A stretch of DNA of 64,000 nt from Collybiopsis luxurians FD-317 M1 (taxonomy: Eukaryota > Basidiomycota > Agaricomycetes > Agaricales > Omphalotaceae): NCBI GenBank assembly GCA_000827265.1, contig KN834813.1, forward strand, positions 75,815 to 139,814, given 5' to 3'. Positions 1 through 10,233 of the stretch are shown piece by piece. The stretch's first letter is position 1. Every line of letters starts with the position of its first letter. The notes under the pieces were generated by a model. That model was given only the letters and a program-made list of their open reading frames with translations. It was not told the DNA's origin and did not search any database. Position numbers and translations under genes: made by a program.

Positions 1-3000
1 CATGAAAATTGCCAAGTTGATAGTATGTAGTTGCAAGGTTGGTGTTGCAGCGCAGTGTATCAGGATGGTGGCTGCCCAGCTTTTCCATGTAAAATTCAAG
101 CAGCTGCTCTTGTAACTTGACTGCTACATCTAACTTTCCATCCATGCGGAGTCTATTGATAAGACTATTCAAAGAGTCTAAGTGATCGACAAGATATGCT
201 TTAGACTCTATCTTGGGTGGGGAAAAAAGTTTCTTCTGTATCTTCTGAGCTTCATCCAGTGTTTCCAATGTGAAGGAGGTACCTACATGATTGGTCATGG
301 ATTGCAATGGATCCGGGTGGTGCATCTCCTTCAGTAACAGGAGCACCTTTGCCTGCTGCTTCTCTGCTGCATCCAACTTTTCCAATTTGTAATATATGAA
401 TGCAAGCTTGGCCATGGAGTCCATTGTATCTGGGTGGTATTCTCCAAGTACTTCCTTTTGCAAAGCAAAAACTTCTTCCCCCAAATTTTCAGCTTCATCT
501 AACCTGTCCAACTTGTAATATGCATGTGCAAGATTTGCCATGCAGTTCAGAGTATCAAGATGGTGGTCCCCCAGCACTTCCTTGAGCAAGGCAAGAAGCT
601 CTCCCTCTAGTGTCACAGCTGCATTCCACTTGTCTAGTTTGTGATAGATATCTGCAAGGTTTGTCATAGACTGCAATGTACTATAGTCATGGTCTCCAAG
701 TACAAGTCGATGCAAGGCAAGCGCTTTCTCCCCTAATTTATCAGCTTCATCCAGTTTGTCACTCGTCAGATATATGGCTGTGAGAGCAGTCATGGAGCGC
801 AATGTCTGAGGGTCATTATCACCCAGCACTTGCTTGCATAATGCTAGCCTCTCCTGTTCTAGTATCTCAGCAGCAACCAATTTTCCTGACTTGAAATATG
901 TAGCTGCAAGATCAGCCATGGAGCTCAATGCATCAGGGTGATGATCTCCAAGCACTTCCATGCGTAGAGGAACCAATTCTTCTTCCAATTTCTCAGCCAG
1001 ATCCAACTTGTCCAGCTTGTGATATATACCTGCAAGAATAGCCATAGACTCCAATGTATCAAGGTGATGGTCACCAAGCATTTTCTTGCGCAAGGAAAGC
1101 ACATCTTCCTCCAACTTTTCAGCTAAATGGAACTTTTCCAACTTGCAATATATGTTTGCAAGCCTGGCCATAGAATCCAAAGTGCCAAGGTGATAGTCTC
1201 CAAGTATTTTCTGATGCATGGAAAGTACCTCTTCCCCTAGCTTCTCTGCCAGCTGGAACTTGTTCAACCTGAAATATACATTTGCAAGACTGGCCATGGA
1301 ATCCAAAATATCAGGGTGATGGTCTCCAAGTACTTCCAAGCGTGCAGCAAGCAAATCCTCTTCAAGGGTTTTAACTGCAGGTAAATTTCCTAGCTTGTAA
1401 TATATTTCTGCCAGAATCGCCATGGAGTGTAATGTATCAGGATGTGAATCTCCAAGTATTTGCTTGCGCAGGGTAAGCAGGCTCTCCTGCAGCTTCTCAG
1501 CCTTGCCAAACTCCTCCATTTTGTAACATGTACTAGCAAGGTTGGCCATGGAGATCAATGTATCATGGTGGTGGTCTCCCAGTACCTCCTTGTTTACATC
1601 AAGCAACTCCTCCTCTAACTTCGCAGCGGCATTCAACTTGTCCAATTTTTTGAATGTCATTGCAAGTTGGGCCATAGAATCCAATGTGTCAGGATGGAAA
1701 TTTCCAAGCACTTCCTTGCGCAGGGCAAGGACTTCTTCCTGCAAGTGAGAGGCTGCCTCTAATCTCTCTAACCTGTAATATATAATTGCAAGTTTGGCCA
1801 TTGAGTTTAAGGTATCAGGGTGATCATTGCCATGCATCTCCTTATGCAGATCAACCACCTTCTTTGCCAGTCCGGCGGCTGCATCCCATTTTTCTAGTAT
1901 CTGATATATAGCTGCCAGATTAGCCATGGAGTGTAGTGTGGCATGATAGTGATCTCCAAACTTTTCCTCATGTAAAGCAAGTAGCTCTTCTTCCACCTTT
2001 GCAGCCACATTCCACATCTTCAAATTGTGGTAAGTATATGCAAGATTAACCATAGAGTCCAATGTATCAGGATGGTCGTCCCCAAGCACTTTCTTGTGCA
2101 AGGAAACTAGCTCTGCTCCTAATCTTGAGGCTGCATCAAATTTTTCCAGTGCCTGATAAGTAGCAGTAAGATATGCCATGGAGCGTAATGTATCAGGGTG
2201 GGTATCTCCGAGCACTTCCTTGTACAAAGAAAGTAGCTTCTCCTCCAGTATCACAGCCGCATCCCACTTCTTTAGGCTGTGATATGAACCTGCAAGATCG
2301 GCCATGAGCTGCAAAGTATCTGAATGGTGGTCTCCAAGCACTTCTGTGTATAAAGGAAGTAGCTCCTCTGCTAGTTTTGCCACCCCATCACCCTGTTTCA
2401 GTAGTTGATATGTAGCTATAAGATCAGCCATGCATTGCATTGTATCTGGGTGGTGATTCCCAAAAGCTTCCTTGTACAATGCAAGCAGATCCTCTCCCAG
2501 AGCCAGAGCTGCATGCAAATTTTTCAGCGCTTGATATATGGTTACAAGTCCAGCCATAGAGTGCAATGTATTGGGATGATGATTCCCAAACACTTCTTTG
2601 TTCAAGCCAATTATCTCCTCCTGCAGCTGTTCAGCCATATCAAGCTTTCCCACCTTCAAATACGCAGTTGCCAGATGTACCATGGAACCTAATGTATCAG
2701 GATGTTGGGAACCAAGAACTTCCTTCTGCAAGGATAGTAGCTCTTTCCCTAGTGTAGCAGCTGCATCCCACTTTTCTTGTCTGTGATATGCAACTGTAAG
2801 TTTTGCCATAGAGTGCAATGTATCAGGATGGTGGCTCCCAAGTATTTCTTTGAGCAAGGCAAGTAGCTTCTCCTCTAGTGTTATTGCTGTATCTAACCTT
2901 CCCAGTGCTTGGTATGTGGTTGTAAGTTCTGCCATAGAATGGTAGGTATTGGGATGATGATCCCCAAGCAATTTTTGGTGGACTGCAAGTAGCTCCTCCT

Positions 3001-3615
3001 CCAGTGCCACAGCAGCATCTAAGTTCTCCAACTTCCTGTATATAATTGCAAGTTTGGCCATGGAGTGTAATCTATCAGGATGATGTTCACCAAGCACTGA
3101 CTTGCATAATGCAAGGAGCTCTTCCCCCAGTGTTGCAGCTGCATCCCACCTTTCCAGTGCCCGATATGTATCCATTAGATTAGCCAGAGAGTGCAGTGTA
3201 TCAGGGTGATCATCTCCCAGCACTTCTTTGTGCAAGGCAAGTAACTTTTTCTCCAAAGTCTCAGCTTCATGCCACTTTTCCAGTTTGTGATATGTAGCTG
3301 CAAGATTTTCCATCGAGTGCAATGTATCAAGGTGATGGTCCCCAAGTACTTCCCTCTGTAATGTCAACACCTCCTCTTGTAGCTTCTCAGCTTCATCCAA
3401 CTTGCCAAGTTCCCAATATATAAATGCCAAGTCAGCCATAGAGTGCAAGCTATCAGAGTGGCGATCTCCCAGTATTTTTCTGTGCAGGGCAAGCACTGCT
3501 TCCCGCAGCATCTTTGCCATATTCAATTTCCCCTGAGCTTGATAGGTGCCTGCCAGATTACTCATGATATTCAATAGATCAGGCATCTCCGGCTTCTCAC
3601 TCGAATGGAATGTAA
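1..3615 (-). repeat. Gene A TPR array, ~28 units of 126 bp
   Basis: A single uninterrupted exon holds about 28 tandem 42-residue units of the kinesin-light-chain TPR type. Each contains a core like LHSMANLAxTYxxLxKLDAA and ends with VLGDHHPDT. The period is 126 bp with few length changes. No stop codon interrupts this frame, so the array continues beyond the window. Confidence 0.9.
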
Positions 3616-5901
3616 CTGCAAGATTTGCCACAGAGACAGACCATGGAGGTCAGTCAAATAGCAAATCTATAGAAATGAAATGATTACCTTGTTTCAGCGG
3701 CTCTGTTCCACTTTCACCATTCAGTTGTTCCACAAATTTCAGAAGGGTCTCAGAAATAGCATCTTGAAATCTCTCTGAACGCAAGTAATCAAGATAATTT
3801 CTAAAAGTAAAGCACGTATATACCTTGTTTTGAAAGCTCCGTAAGCCCAACCATTATTTGGGATTGACCAGCCCATTCTTCATTCTTGAAAAGCTCCAGG
3901 ACTTGAGGAAGGACCTCGATGATGGCATCTCCGAGTTTCTCTAGAATGGAAGTTAACTACACGACACCCGAAGATGAAGATCCAGTCACCTTGCTTTGAT
4001 AAATCAACAAATACAGAGGCGGCCTGTGATTGTACATCCTTATTTTCATTTGTAAGAAGTTCCAGTAACTGTGATATGGATCCAGCAACGGTATCTTGGA
4101 ACTCTTCTGCATAAAGATAAAAAAAAAAAAACATGACCATTTCACAAAAAAGACATGCTTACCTTGTTTTGCCAGCTCAGTAATGGCAGAAGCTGCTTGG
4201 GATTGAACATCCTTATCTACGCTTTTTAAAAGATCCCAGAATTGAGGGAGGGCTTGTGTAATAGGCATAGCATGTCGGAACTCTTCTGTATACAAGTTAA
4301 AAATATGACGGTCCAAAAGAAGCAGAGGTAGTTACCTTGCTTTGACAGCTCAGCGATTGCAGAAGCTGCTTGACCTTGAACAAGCTTGTTTTGATCTTTG
4401 AGAAGGTCAACAAATTGTGGAAGAGACCCCAACATAGCATCTTTGTACGTTTCTGTGTACAACTTGTAAATGATGTGATAACTTGGAGAAATAAAGGTAG
4501 TGTGTACCTCGCTTGGACAGTCCCACAAATATAGAGACTGCATGGAACCGGACAGACCACTGTTCATCTTTCAAGAATTCCAGAAATCCAGGAACAATTT
4601 TGAGAAAGCTATCTTTCAATTCCTCTATAGTATAGGCATGTAAGCAATTAACTAGCCGAGTACAAAAATACTGTTACCATTCTTTGACAGCTTAACCATT
4701 GTACAAGCTGTGTGTGACTGCACAGACCACTTCTCATCTCTTACAAGTTCCAAAAATTCAGGCAAGACCTTATCCTTGAGTTTCTCTACATAGAAGTCAA
4801 TAATATACTAGAAAAGTATAATTTGAAGCATTAGGACCTTGCTTTGAAAACTCTATGAGCGTAGAAGTTGCTTGCAGTTGAGCATTTTGATCTCCATCTT
4901 TTAGAAGTTTGAGGAATTGAGGAAAGGCTTTGCTATTCTTGAGGACCTCTATATGCAAATAGCCAGTGCAATGCGAGATGGTAAGATGGTAAGATTGACT
5001 TACTCGATGTTGGGACAGGTTGCGGAGGGAGCGAAGTATTCCATATAGCATTACGATCAATCTCGGCAGCTGAGTAGATCCTTTTTCCTAGGCCAATCGG
5101 AGAGATCATCCATTGGATAATGCTAAGTGTAAGTTGCGTTTTGGGTATGATTACTCTGCCATCCTGCAGGGACTGAAAAAGAAGCAGAGGATCATCGCAG
5201 ACATTATATTTGAGCTTCTGTTCCTCATCTAAGTGATCATCCCACTTCTCAAGCTCACTGTCCCATGATAAGGCCTGAGAAACCATTTGCTTGTAGGGAT
5301 GAATTTCTGGAAAATTGTGAGCTCTAGAATTATATCAGTAGGAATCATAGGCAAACCAGCAGGAAGAGGAACTTCTTTCTGGATCATTTCCTGTAGGCTC
5401 GCAATTGTCAACGAAGTTCCAGAGGATGTATTAAAGGAAAACCGATCCTTCATGGCTGCTTTCAATCCTTCTTGAACTGCGGTGGAAAGGAGCATCATAG
5501 TGGAATCTTTTGTCAAATGATGGCCAACGACCCAGAGCAACAAAAGCATGGTTCTTGCCCGCCCGATTGCCTCAGGCTCATCAAGGACGTTCCCGATCTC
5601 CTTGAAATAAGTATTTTGTCCTTTGAATATAGTAAATAAAGAAGTTTCAACTGAAGACCGTGAATTGCTGACCGAGCTTGTTTGTGAACTTGTTGGGAAC
5701 TAGGTCTCTAGAGTACAAAGCAGCCTGCAAATTTTCAAAACCAAATGCCGAGGGCCGTGGCAAATAGTCTAGGACTGGATGAGCAGACAATGCATGATAA
5801 ACCACAAGCCTTTGCTCAGCCTTTGCTTTACGCTGGCCGTCTCCTGAAGCCTGTTGAATCCAAGCTTTGGACTTATTGTAGAGTTCGAGTCTGTTGAACA
5901 T
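1..5901 (-). CDS. Gene A: N-terminal domain + HEAT-like repeats + TPR array protein (3' end outside window)
   Basis: Multi-exon gene reading leftwards and running off the window. The start ATG at 5901 is chosen because gene B begins with the same residues (MFNRL). Exons by splice consensus and phase: 5659-5901, 5357-5600, 5004-5306, then HEAT exons 4838-4948, 4678-4785, 4508-4624, 4336-4452, 4163-4285, 3990-4106, 3824-3940 and 3688-3774, then one long TPR exon from 3615 to beyond position 1. About 1,767 codons lie in the window. The first ~260 residues form a domain shared with genes B, C and D, with blocks like YHALSAHP, ARTMLLLLWVVGH, VIIPKTQLT and GLGKR. I see no NB-ARC or NACHT P-loop. 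HEAT and TPR stacks are binding scaffolds, so a protein-interaction role is inferred; the N-terminal domain is unknown to me. The boundaries of the first intron are the least certain. Confidence 0.75.
3688..4948 (-). repeat. Gene A array of eight HEAT-like exons
   Basis: Eight successive short exons (111, 108, 117, 117, 123, 117, 117 and 87 bp), each encoding one HEAT-like helical pair of about 39 residues. The consensus is roughly EEFxDAxxxxLPQFLxLLKD followed by xxxVQSQAASAxxELSKQG. Introns are about 50 bp and all sit in phase 1, inside the Gly codon that closes one repeat and the Glu codon that opens the next. The exon at 3688-3774 is the most degenerate and has lost part of its second helix. 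Confidence 0.8.
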
Positions 5902-5944
5902 CGTTGTAATGAAAGTGCAACAGGGTAGTACTGGACCATGTTGG

Positions 5945-5955
5945 CTTAATATACC
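5945..5955 (-). promoter_or_regulatory. Possible TATA box of gene A
   Basis: On the minus strand a TATATTAAG-like stretch lies about 45 bp upstream of the ATG. The flanking bases align with the equivalent stretch in front of gene B (TTGGCTT on the plus strand in both), so the site is conserved between paralogs. Confidence 0.4.
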
Positions 5956-6772
5956 CGCACAGAAACTATATTGCGGCGAAAAAGGTGCGTACACTATGTC
6001 ATCAAAGCCCCCCAACGCCTCGAGGTGCCTCTGGCGAACTGGGGCCTATCGTCGGATCGAATCCAGAATCATTTTCTTTCTATTGCCAAACACGCGACTT
6101 AAACGCGGTCGACTTGCTATAATGGCTTCTGTCATCTCCCTCAGCTTTATCTCATCCTGTCGCTGTCAGCGACAGCTAATATCCGGGCACGAGTACGAGA
6201 ACTTCTTAAGAGTCAGATGCAAGGGAGGCTCAGCCATGCTCGTGGATCCTTACAGCTTCTATAAAGCAGCATGAGGCCTCGGAACTTATAGTACCTTACA
6301 TCGAATTGATCGGGTTCCCCTCTTCGTTTACCATAAGGTTTACTTCTGTCCCCTTATCGATGTTCTATCTCCTCCCAAGACGGGTAACCCCAATCCATAA
6401 TTTGGATTTAGTGGATGTGACTGGCATCGAAGTACCGCTCTTAGTCTCTCCTAAACGTCTTAAATCTACCCTACCAATCGTCACAGGTACTATATTGCCC
6501 GGATCAGAATCGACATAACTGTAGTATATTTCCAGACACCTAAGAAAAGTAGCCTAGTGCGAATGATCATGCTTAGATACATACTACGAGCGTTCTGTAT
6601 ATCCATAGAGAGATAGTCCCATAAAGAAGTCATCCAATAAGAAAAGCGTAAATACGAGCATAGGCAAGGCAGGGCATAGGCATGGGCATGGATGGCTTAG
6701 AGATAGCGATGCGCCAGATATACCAAAAGAGGAGATTGAAACGTCCCGATACACTCAGATTCCCTGGATAGG
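5956..6772. other. Intergenic between genes A and C
   Basis: Upstream of gene A and downstream of gene C. Only short spurious reading frames are visible. I recognise no repeat or RNA gene. Confidence 0.5.
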
Positions 6773-7757
6773 TCAATTCAGTACAAAAAAATACGACTCC
6801 AGTCTGCACGTCAAACTCACAGAGTCTGCGGCGCTTCGTCGAATGCTGTCATTCCGCCCTTCCTCCCCAGAAACTCTCTGGGCCAGACCATAGTGGTCTA
6901 CACACCAATTTATAATGAGACCCGTCAGGTGTGATTTCGGAATAAGCACACCCTGCTGCGGCATTCGGAGGAGCAAGCCGGGCTCATCCCAGACGTCGTA
7001 TTGACGGGTCTCCGTGGAAGCAATGCTGAGCCTATTCATCGCATAAGACTCAGACGCTAGGATAGGTTCGCGTTCAGTTTTGGGTTTGAAGTTGGGTTTT
7101 TCAAAGGGATTGCAACCTATTCCCAGGTGGACAAACGGTCAGTGAAGCTGCAGCCTCGAATGGCCTTGGAATCATATACCTTTTTTCATCGGCTGTCTTT
7201 TCTTGATCGTTTTCCGCAAACTCACGAGAACATCTCTAAACGTAACAATTTTGTCCGCCCACTTATAGACTTCGGCTTTGGGTACAGCTTGTGAGACAAC
7301 GGGAATTTTGTCTATACCCTCTTCACAAGCCTGAGAAATCAGACTTTCGACTTTGTCATCGCTCAACCGATGTCCAATCACCCAAAGCAATATCAGCATG
7401 ACCCTCGCTCTTTGACCAATTGAGCCAAGGAGCGCCAGCCTGCCGAAATGTTTATCCCGAGCTTGAAGCCTATGTAAGCGGTCTTCTTGGACACCAAATA
7501 GATCACGCACCTTGGAACCATTTCATCGGCCACGAACGATCCTGCGGGTCGTATATGTTAGCAAGGGCTCCGAGCGAATTATGTAAAGTAGGAAAATGGA
7601 GGCTGTCCAAGGCCGGATGCAAGGACAAGGCGCAATAGACTGCCATACGTGCATTCTTGCGCTTCTCCTTTTCATTGTTCCTCGCATTGTAGACGGCCTC
7701 TATGGATTCCCGGGTAGCCCTGATTGTCTCAGCAATGTCAAAGTTGATCGTGGCCAT
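6773..7757 (-). CDS. Gene C: stand-alone copy of the shared N-terminal domain
   Basis: Three exons, 7511-7757, 7180-7461 and 6773-7116, give 290 aa with consistent phase. The introns are 49 and 63 bp. The ATG at 7757 is preferred over upstream in-frame starts because gene D starts at the aligned position. The protein contains the same blocks as genes A and B: YCALSLHPALDSLH, ARVMLILLWVIGHRLSDD, LIPKSHLTGLIINW and YGLAQRV. It then ends without HEAT or TPR repeats. Function is unknown to me. Gene D has the same exon pattern. Its upstream flank and the neighbouring LYS4 pseudogene show that it sits in a block duplicated from or to the 18-22 kb region. Confidence 0.72.
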
Positions 7758-8799
7758 TGCCAGCCCCGAAACTACAGTTCTGACGCCGAGAAGGAGGGAG
7801 AGGGAAGAAGGCAGAAGGCAGAAGGTTGTCGCTGCGATTAAGAGGTCGGACACATGATATTGACTTTAGGCGGAGGTGGAAAATGATTTCTGTCGTAGTA
7901 TTTGTCGTGTAAATCTCGAGGACGGACGGTGGCCGAATCGGACATGCAGAAGCAGAGCGTCAACAGCGTGCGTTACTTTAATGTGATGGGTCGCTCGAAT
8001 CGGATTCCGATATCAGAGAGCTTGAGGTTTCGAAGAGGAGTGTTCATTAGTCTGTTCCGATTCTGTCGAAAGAGCTATCGTCTACGGATTATGGAGTCCA
8101 AAGTTTGGGGCCTACTTTCCCTTCCCCAAATTACCATCGCAAGGTAAACATTGAATGCGCTCACCGGGAACAAAAGAGTTGAAGGGCATACTGAACCACA
8201 TCCTCAAGGCGTGTGCTAAATTTGACAGAACACTCCTCATTGAGATAAGAAATATCAGTCGGACGCACTGCGAGGCGCACTCTCAAGTTCTATTCGCTTC
8301 CGATTGATCCATTGATTTGTATTGTACACAACCTCTATCGACGCGAATCATTCCTACAGCTTGGAGCAATCGGGAAGTGTAAAAGAATAGAACCCTCGAG
8401 GCTATTGAGACAGCACAGCACGATCCGGAAATGTACCGATAGCCGACGGGTCGGAGCATAGCATAGTATTGACTTTGATAGTTGGTGCAAAGAGCAAGCC
8501 TCTACGGAATACTCCCTTTCGCTCATGAGAACGCCCAAGTTGGAGCAGACGTTTGGCGGGACATTGACTGGCTCGGAATGGGGGAGTATTGCATTCCCAT
8601 CGATCACTAAGCACTGGCAAATGCCCATCATGCATCAAGCTTCGTCCGGACGCTTTAGAGCTCTAGGTAGGCAGGGCTTGTGCTAGGGCAGAGCGATCAT
8701 GATCATCGCGGACAGATTCCATTGAAAAAAAGGCGACATTTCTTGGTCGTTGACGTAAAGATAGAGGCTGGAGGTCAGGTGTACCGATGTGAATTAGCG
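7758..8799. other. Duplicated 5' flank of gene C
   Basis: The stretch around 7840-7930 (CACATGATATTGACTT, GGAAAATGATTTC and following bases) resembles 19160-19250 upstream of fragment E. The stretch near 8095-8120 (TCCAAAGTTTGGGGCC) is repeated near 18770 and, less exactly, near 19325. No gene is supported between 8160 and 8800. Confidence 0.5.
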
Positions 8800-9830
8800 C
8801 TAAGAGTACCACCACACTTTGCGCCAATCAGTCGTTACACTGGTTCACGACATCCAGAATATCTCTTCAACGAGTTTTAACAAGTACGCTTCCATACGCT
8901 CTCACCGGCGCCTCTGACGCGAATGTATGACAAAATATATAGGACGGGATCGCAGCAGTACACACCGCTGGAGCTCTTTGGGCTACAGCGCTTAAGAGAA
9001 GGTGGCAAGTACCTCGCATGATCAGTGTCGGTTCAAGCTGCTGTTGAATCTTAGTATTGCTTCCGATTTTATCGCCTTCCCCACACCACTGTCCCATTCT
9101 CATTTCCATCTTCGTCGGCGAGCTTGGCATCCGCGATCGAACCAATCCCACCATATCTAGCTACACTCTTCCGGTCAGCCGATAACCTCCCCGCCGGCGC
9201 CATCTTGCATGGCAGATACACATATCAGGACGGGACGACATTGAGGATACGGTAGGATCGTTTGAATAATCATGATTCTTACAAAATGCCTGAGCCACGG
9301 TCGTAGACGCAATCAATGGAACAAGTCAATGAAAGGAAGGTGAAGAGTGGGGAGTTTACTGTGACTAAATTCTCCACGTTTCAGACTTCTACTTCGATAC
9401 AGGTGAGTCGAGGGAACAGGCTGTGACGTCCCTGCTTGCAGCTGGTGTACCGATGGTTATTGTGGGTCGTTTCGGGATACTTTCGAGTGAAGAATATGCA
9501 ACTGGCCTCCTCTCAAATCAGCGACTGTGCACCTGTCTTTTTCCTTTCTCGAGCGCAGCACCATCAACAACGGACTCCCACATTGATTGACCAGCGCTTG
9601 TAGAAGATCTCAGTGCAAAGATAATAGATAGGTAAAAGAAAGGACTTTAAACAAGTCATGGGAACTAAGACAAGGATGGGTTGACAATTGAGATGAATAC
9701 GCACTTGGGTAGAATGAAGCTCAGGAAAGAAGAAAAGGTCTATGCTCTTGGGTGCTGCAGAAGTTATGACTGTGTGGTGGATCGAAGAGAGGGATAGGGG
9801 AGGGGAGAATAGGAAGTAGAGGTGCATAAA
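8800..9830 (+). pseudogene. Decayed homoaconitase (LYS4) copy
   Basis: Several blocks align in order with the intact LYS4 gene at 19651-22177. 8834-8900 matches the TLDHDVQN region. 8975-9040 matches ALWATGK through WWQVPRV. 9215-9260 matches KYTYQDGMT. 9400-9490 matches [15 protein letters not shown]. 9550-9610 matches RNAINNGL. 9700-9780 matches the C-terminal [15 protein letters not shown] region. The frames are broken and large internal parts are missing. Sequence corresponding to the last LYS4 intron is still present between 9490 and 9545, so the copy arose from DNA, not from a spliced transcript. It has the same orientation as LYS4 and lies beside gene C, as LYS4 lies beside D and E. 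Confidence 0.8.
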
Positions 9831-10233
9831 AGACGGAGAACTGTGAGCCAGATTGTAATTTGTCGTGAAACCGTTAGTGGGTGCCAAGGTATTTACTTTT
9901 CTCTGGTTCAAGTTAGTTTAGAATCTGGATTTACTGTCCTCCTCAGAACATCTACACAAGGTGATTTTTTTGGTGATGTTTTTGCTGAATGCCTGCAGAT
10001 GAAACTCAGATTCAGTACTTTGTAAATTGGTCATGTAATTCAAAGAGGTTCTTCAGAAAGGGGGCAGAAAAAAGCAATCTGAAATCAGTAAAAAAAAGTT
10101 TTGAAGTTGTTTACAGTATACATCCAGATATTTAAAAGATTTAGGACAAAGTAGTGAAGTAAGAAAGCTACAATAGAATCAGTAGAGTTTTACCTACAGC
10201 TGAAGTGAAGCCTGCCTTGGTATCTTCACTGAG
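9831..10233. other. Intergenic downstream of gene B
   Basis: AT-rich 3' flank of gene B. I see nothing recognisable here. Confidence 0.5.

Noticed and set aside
1..5901. Possible NLR immune receptor with a nucleotide-binding domain
   Set aside because: No GxxxxGK[ST] P-loop or Walker B pattern is visible in the N-terminal exons of genes A or B.
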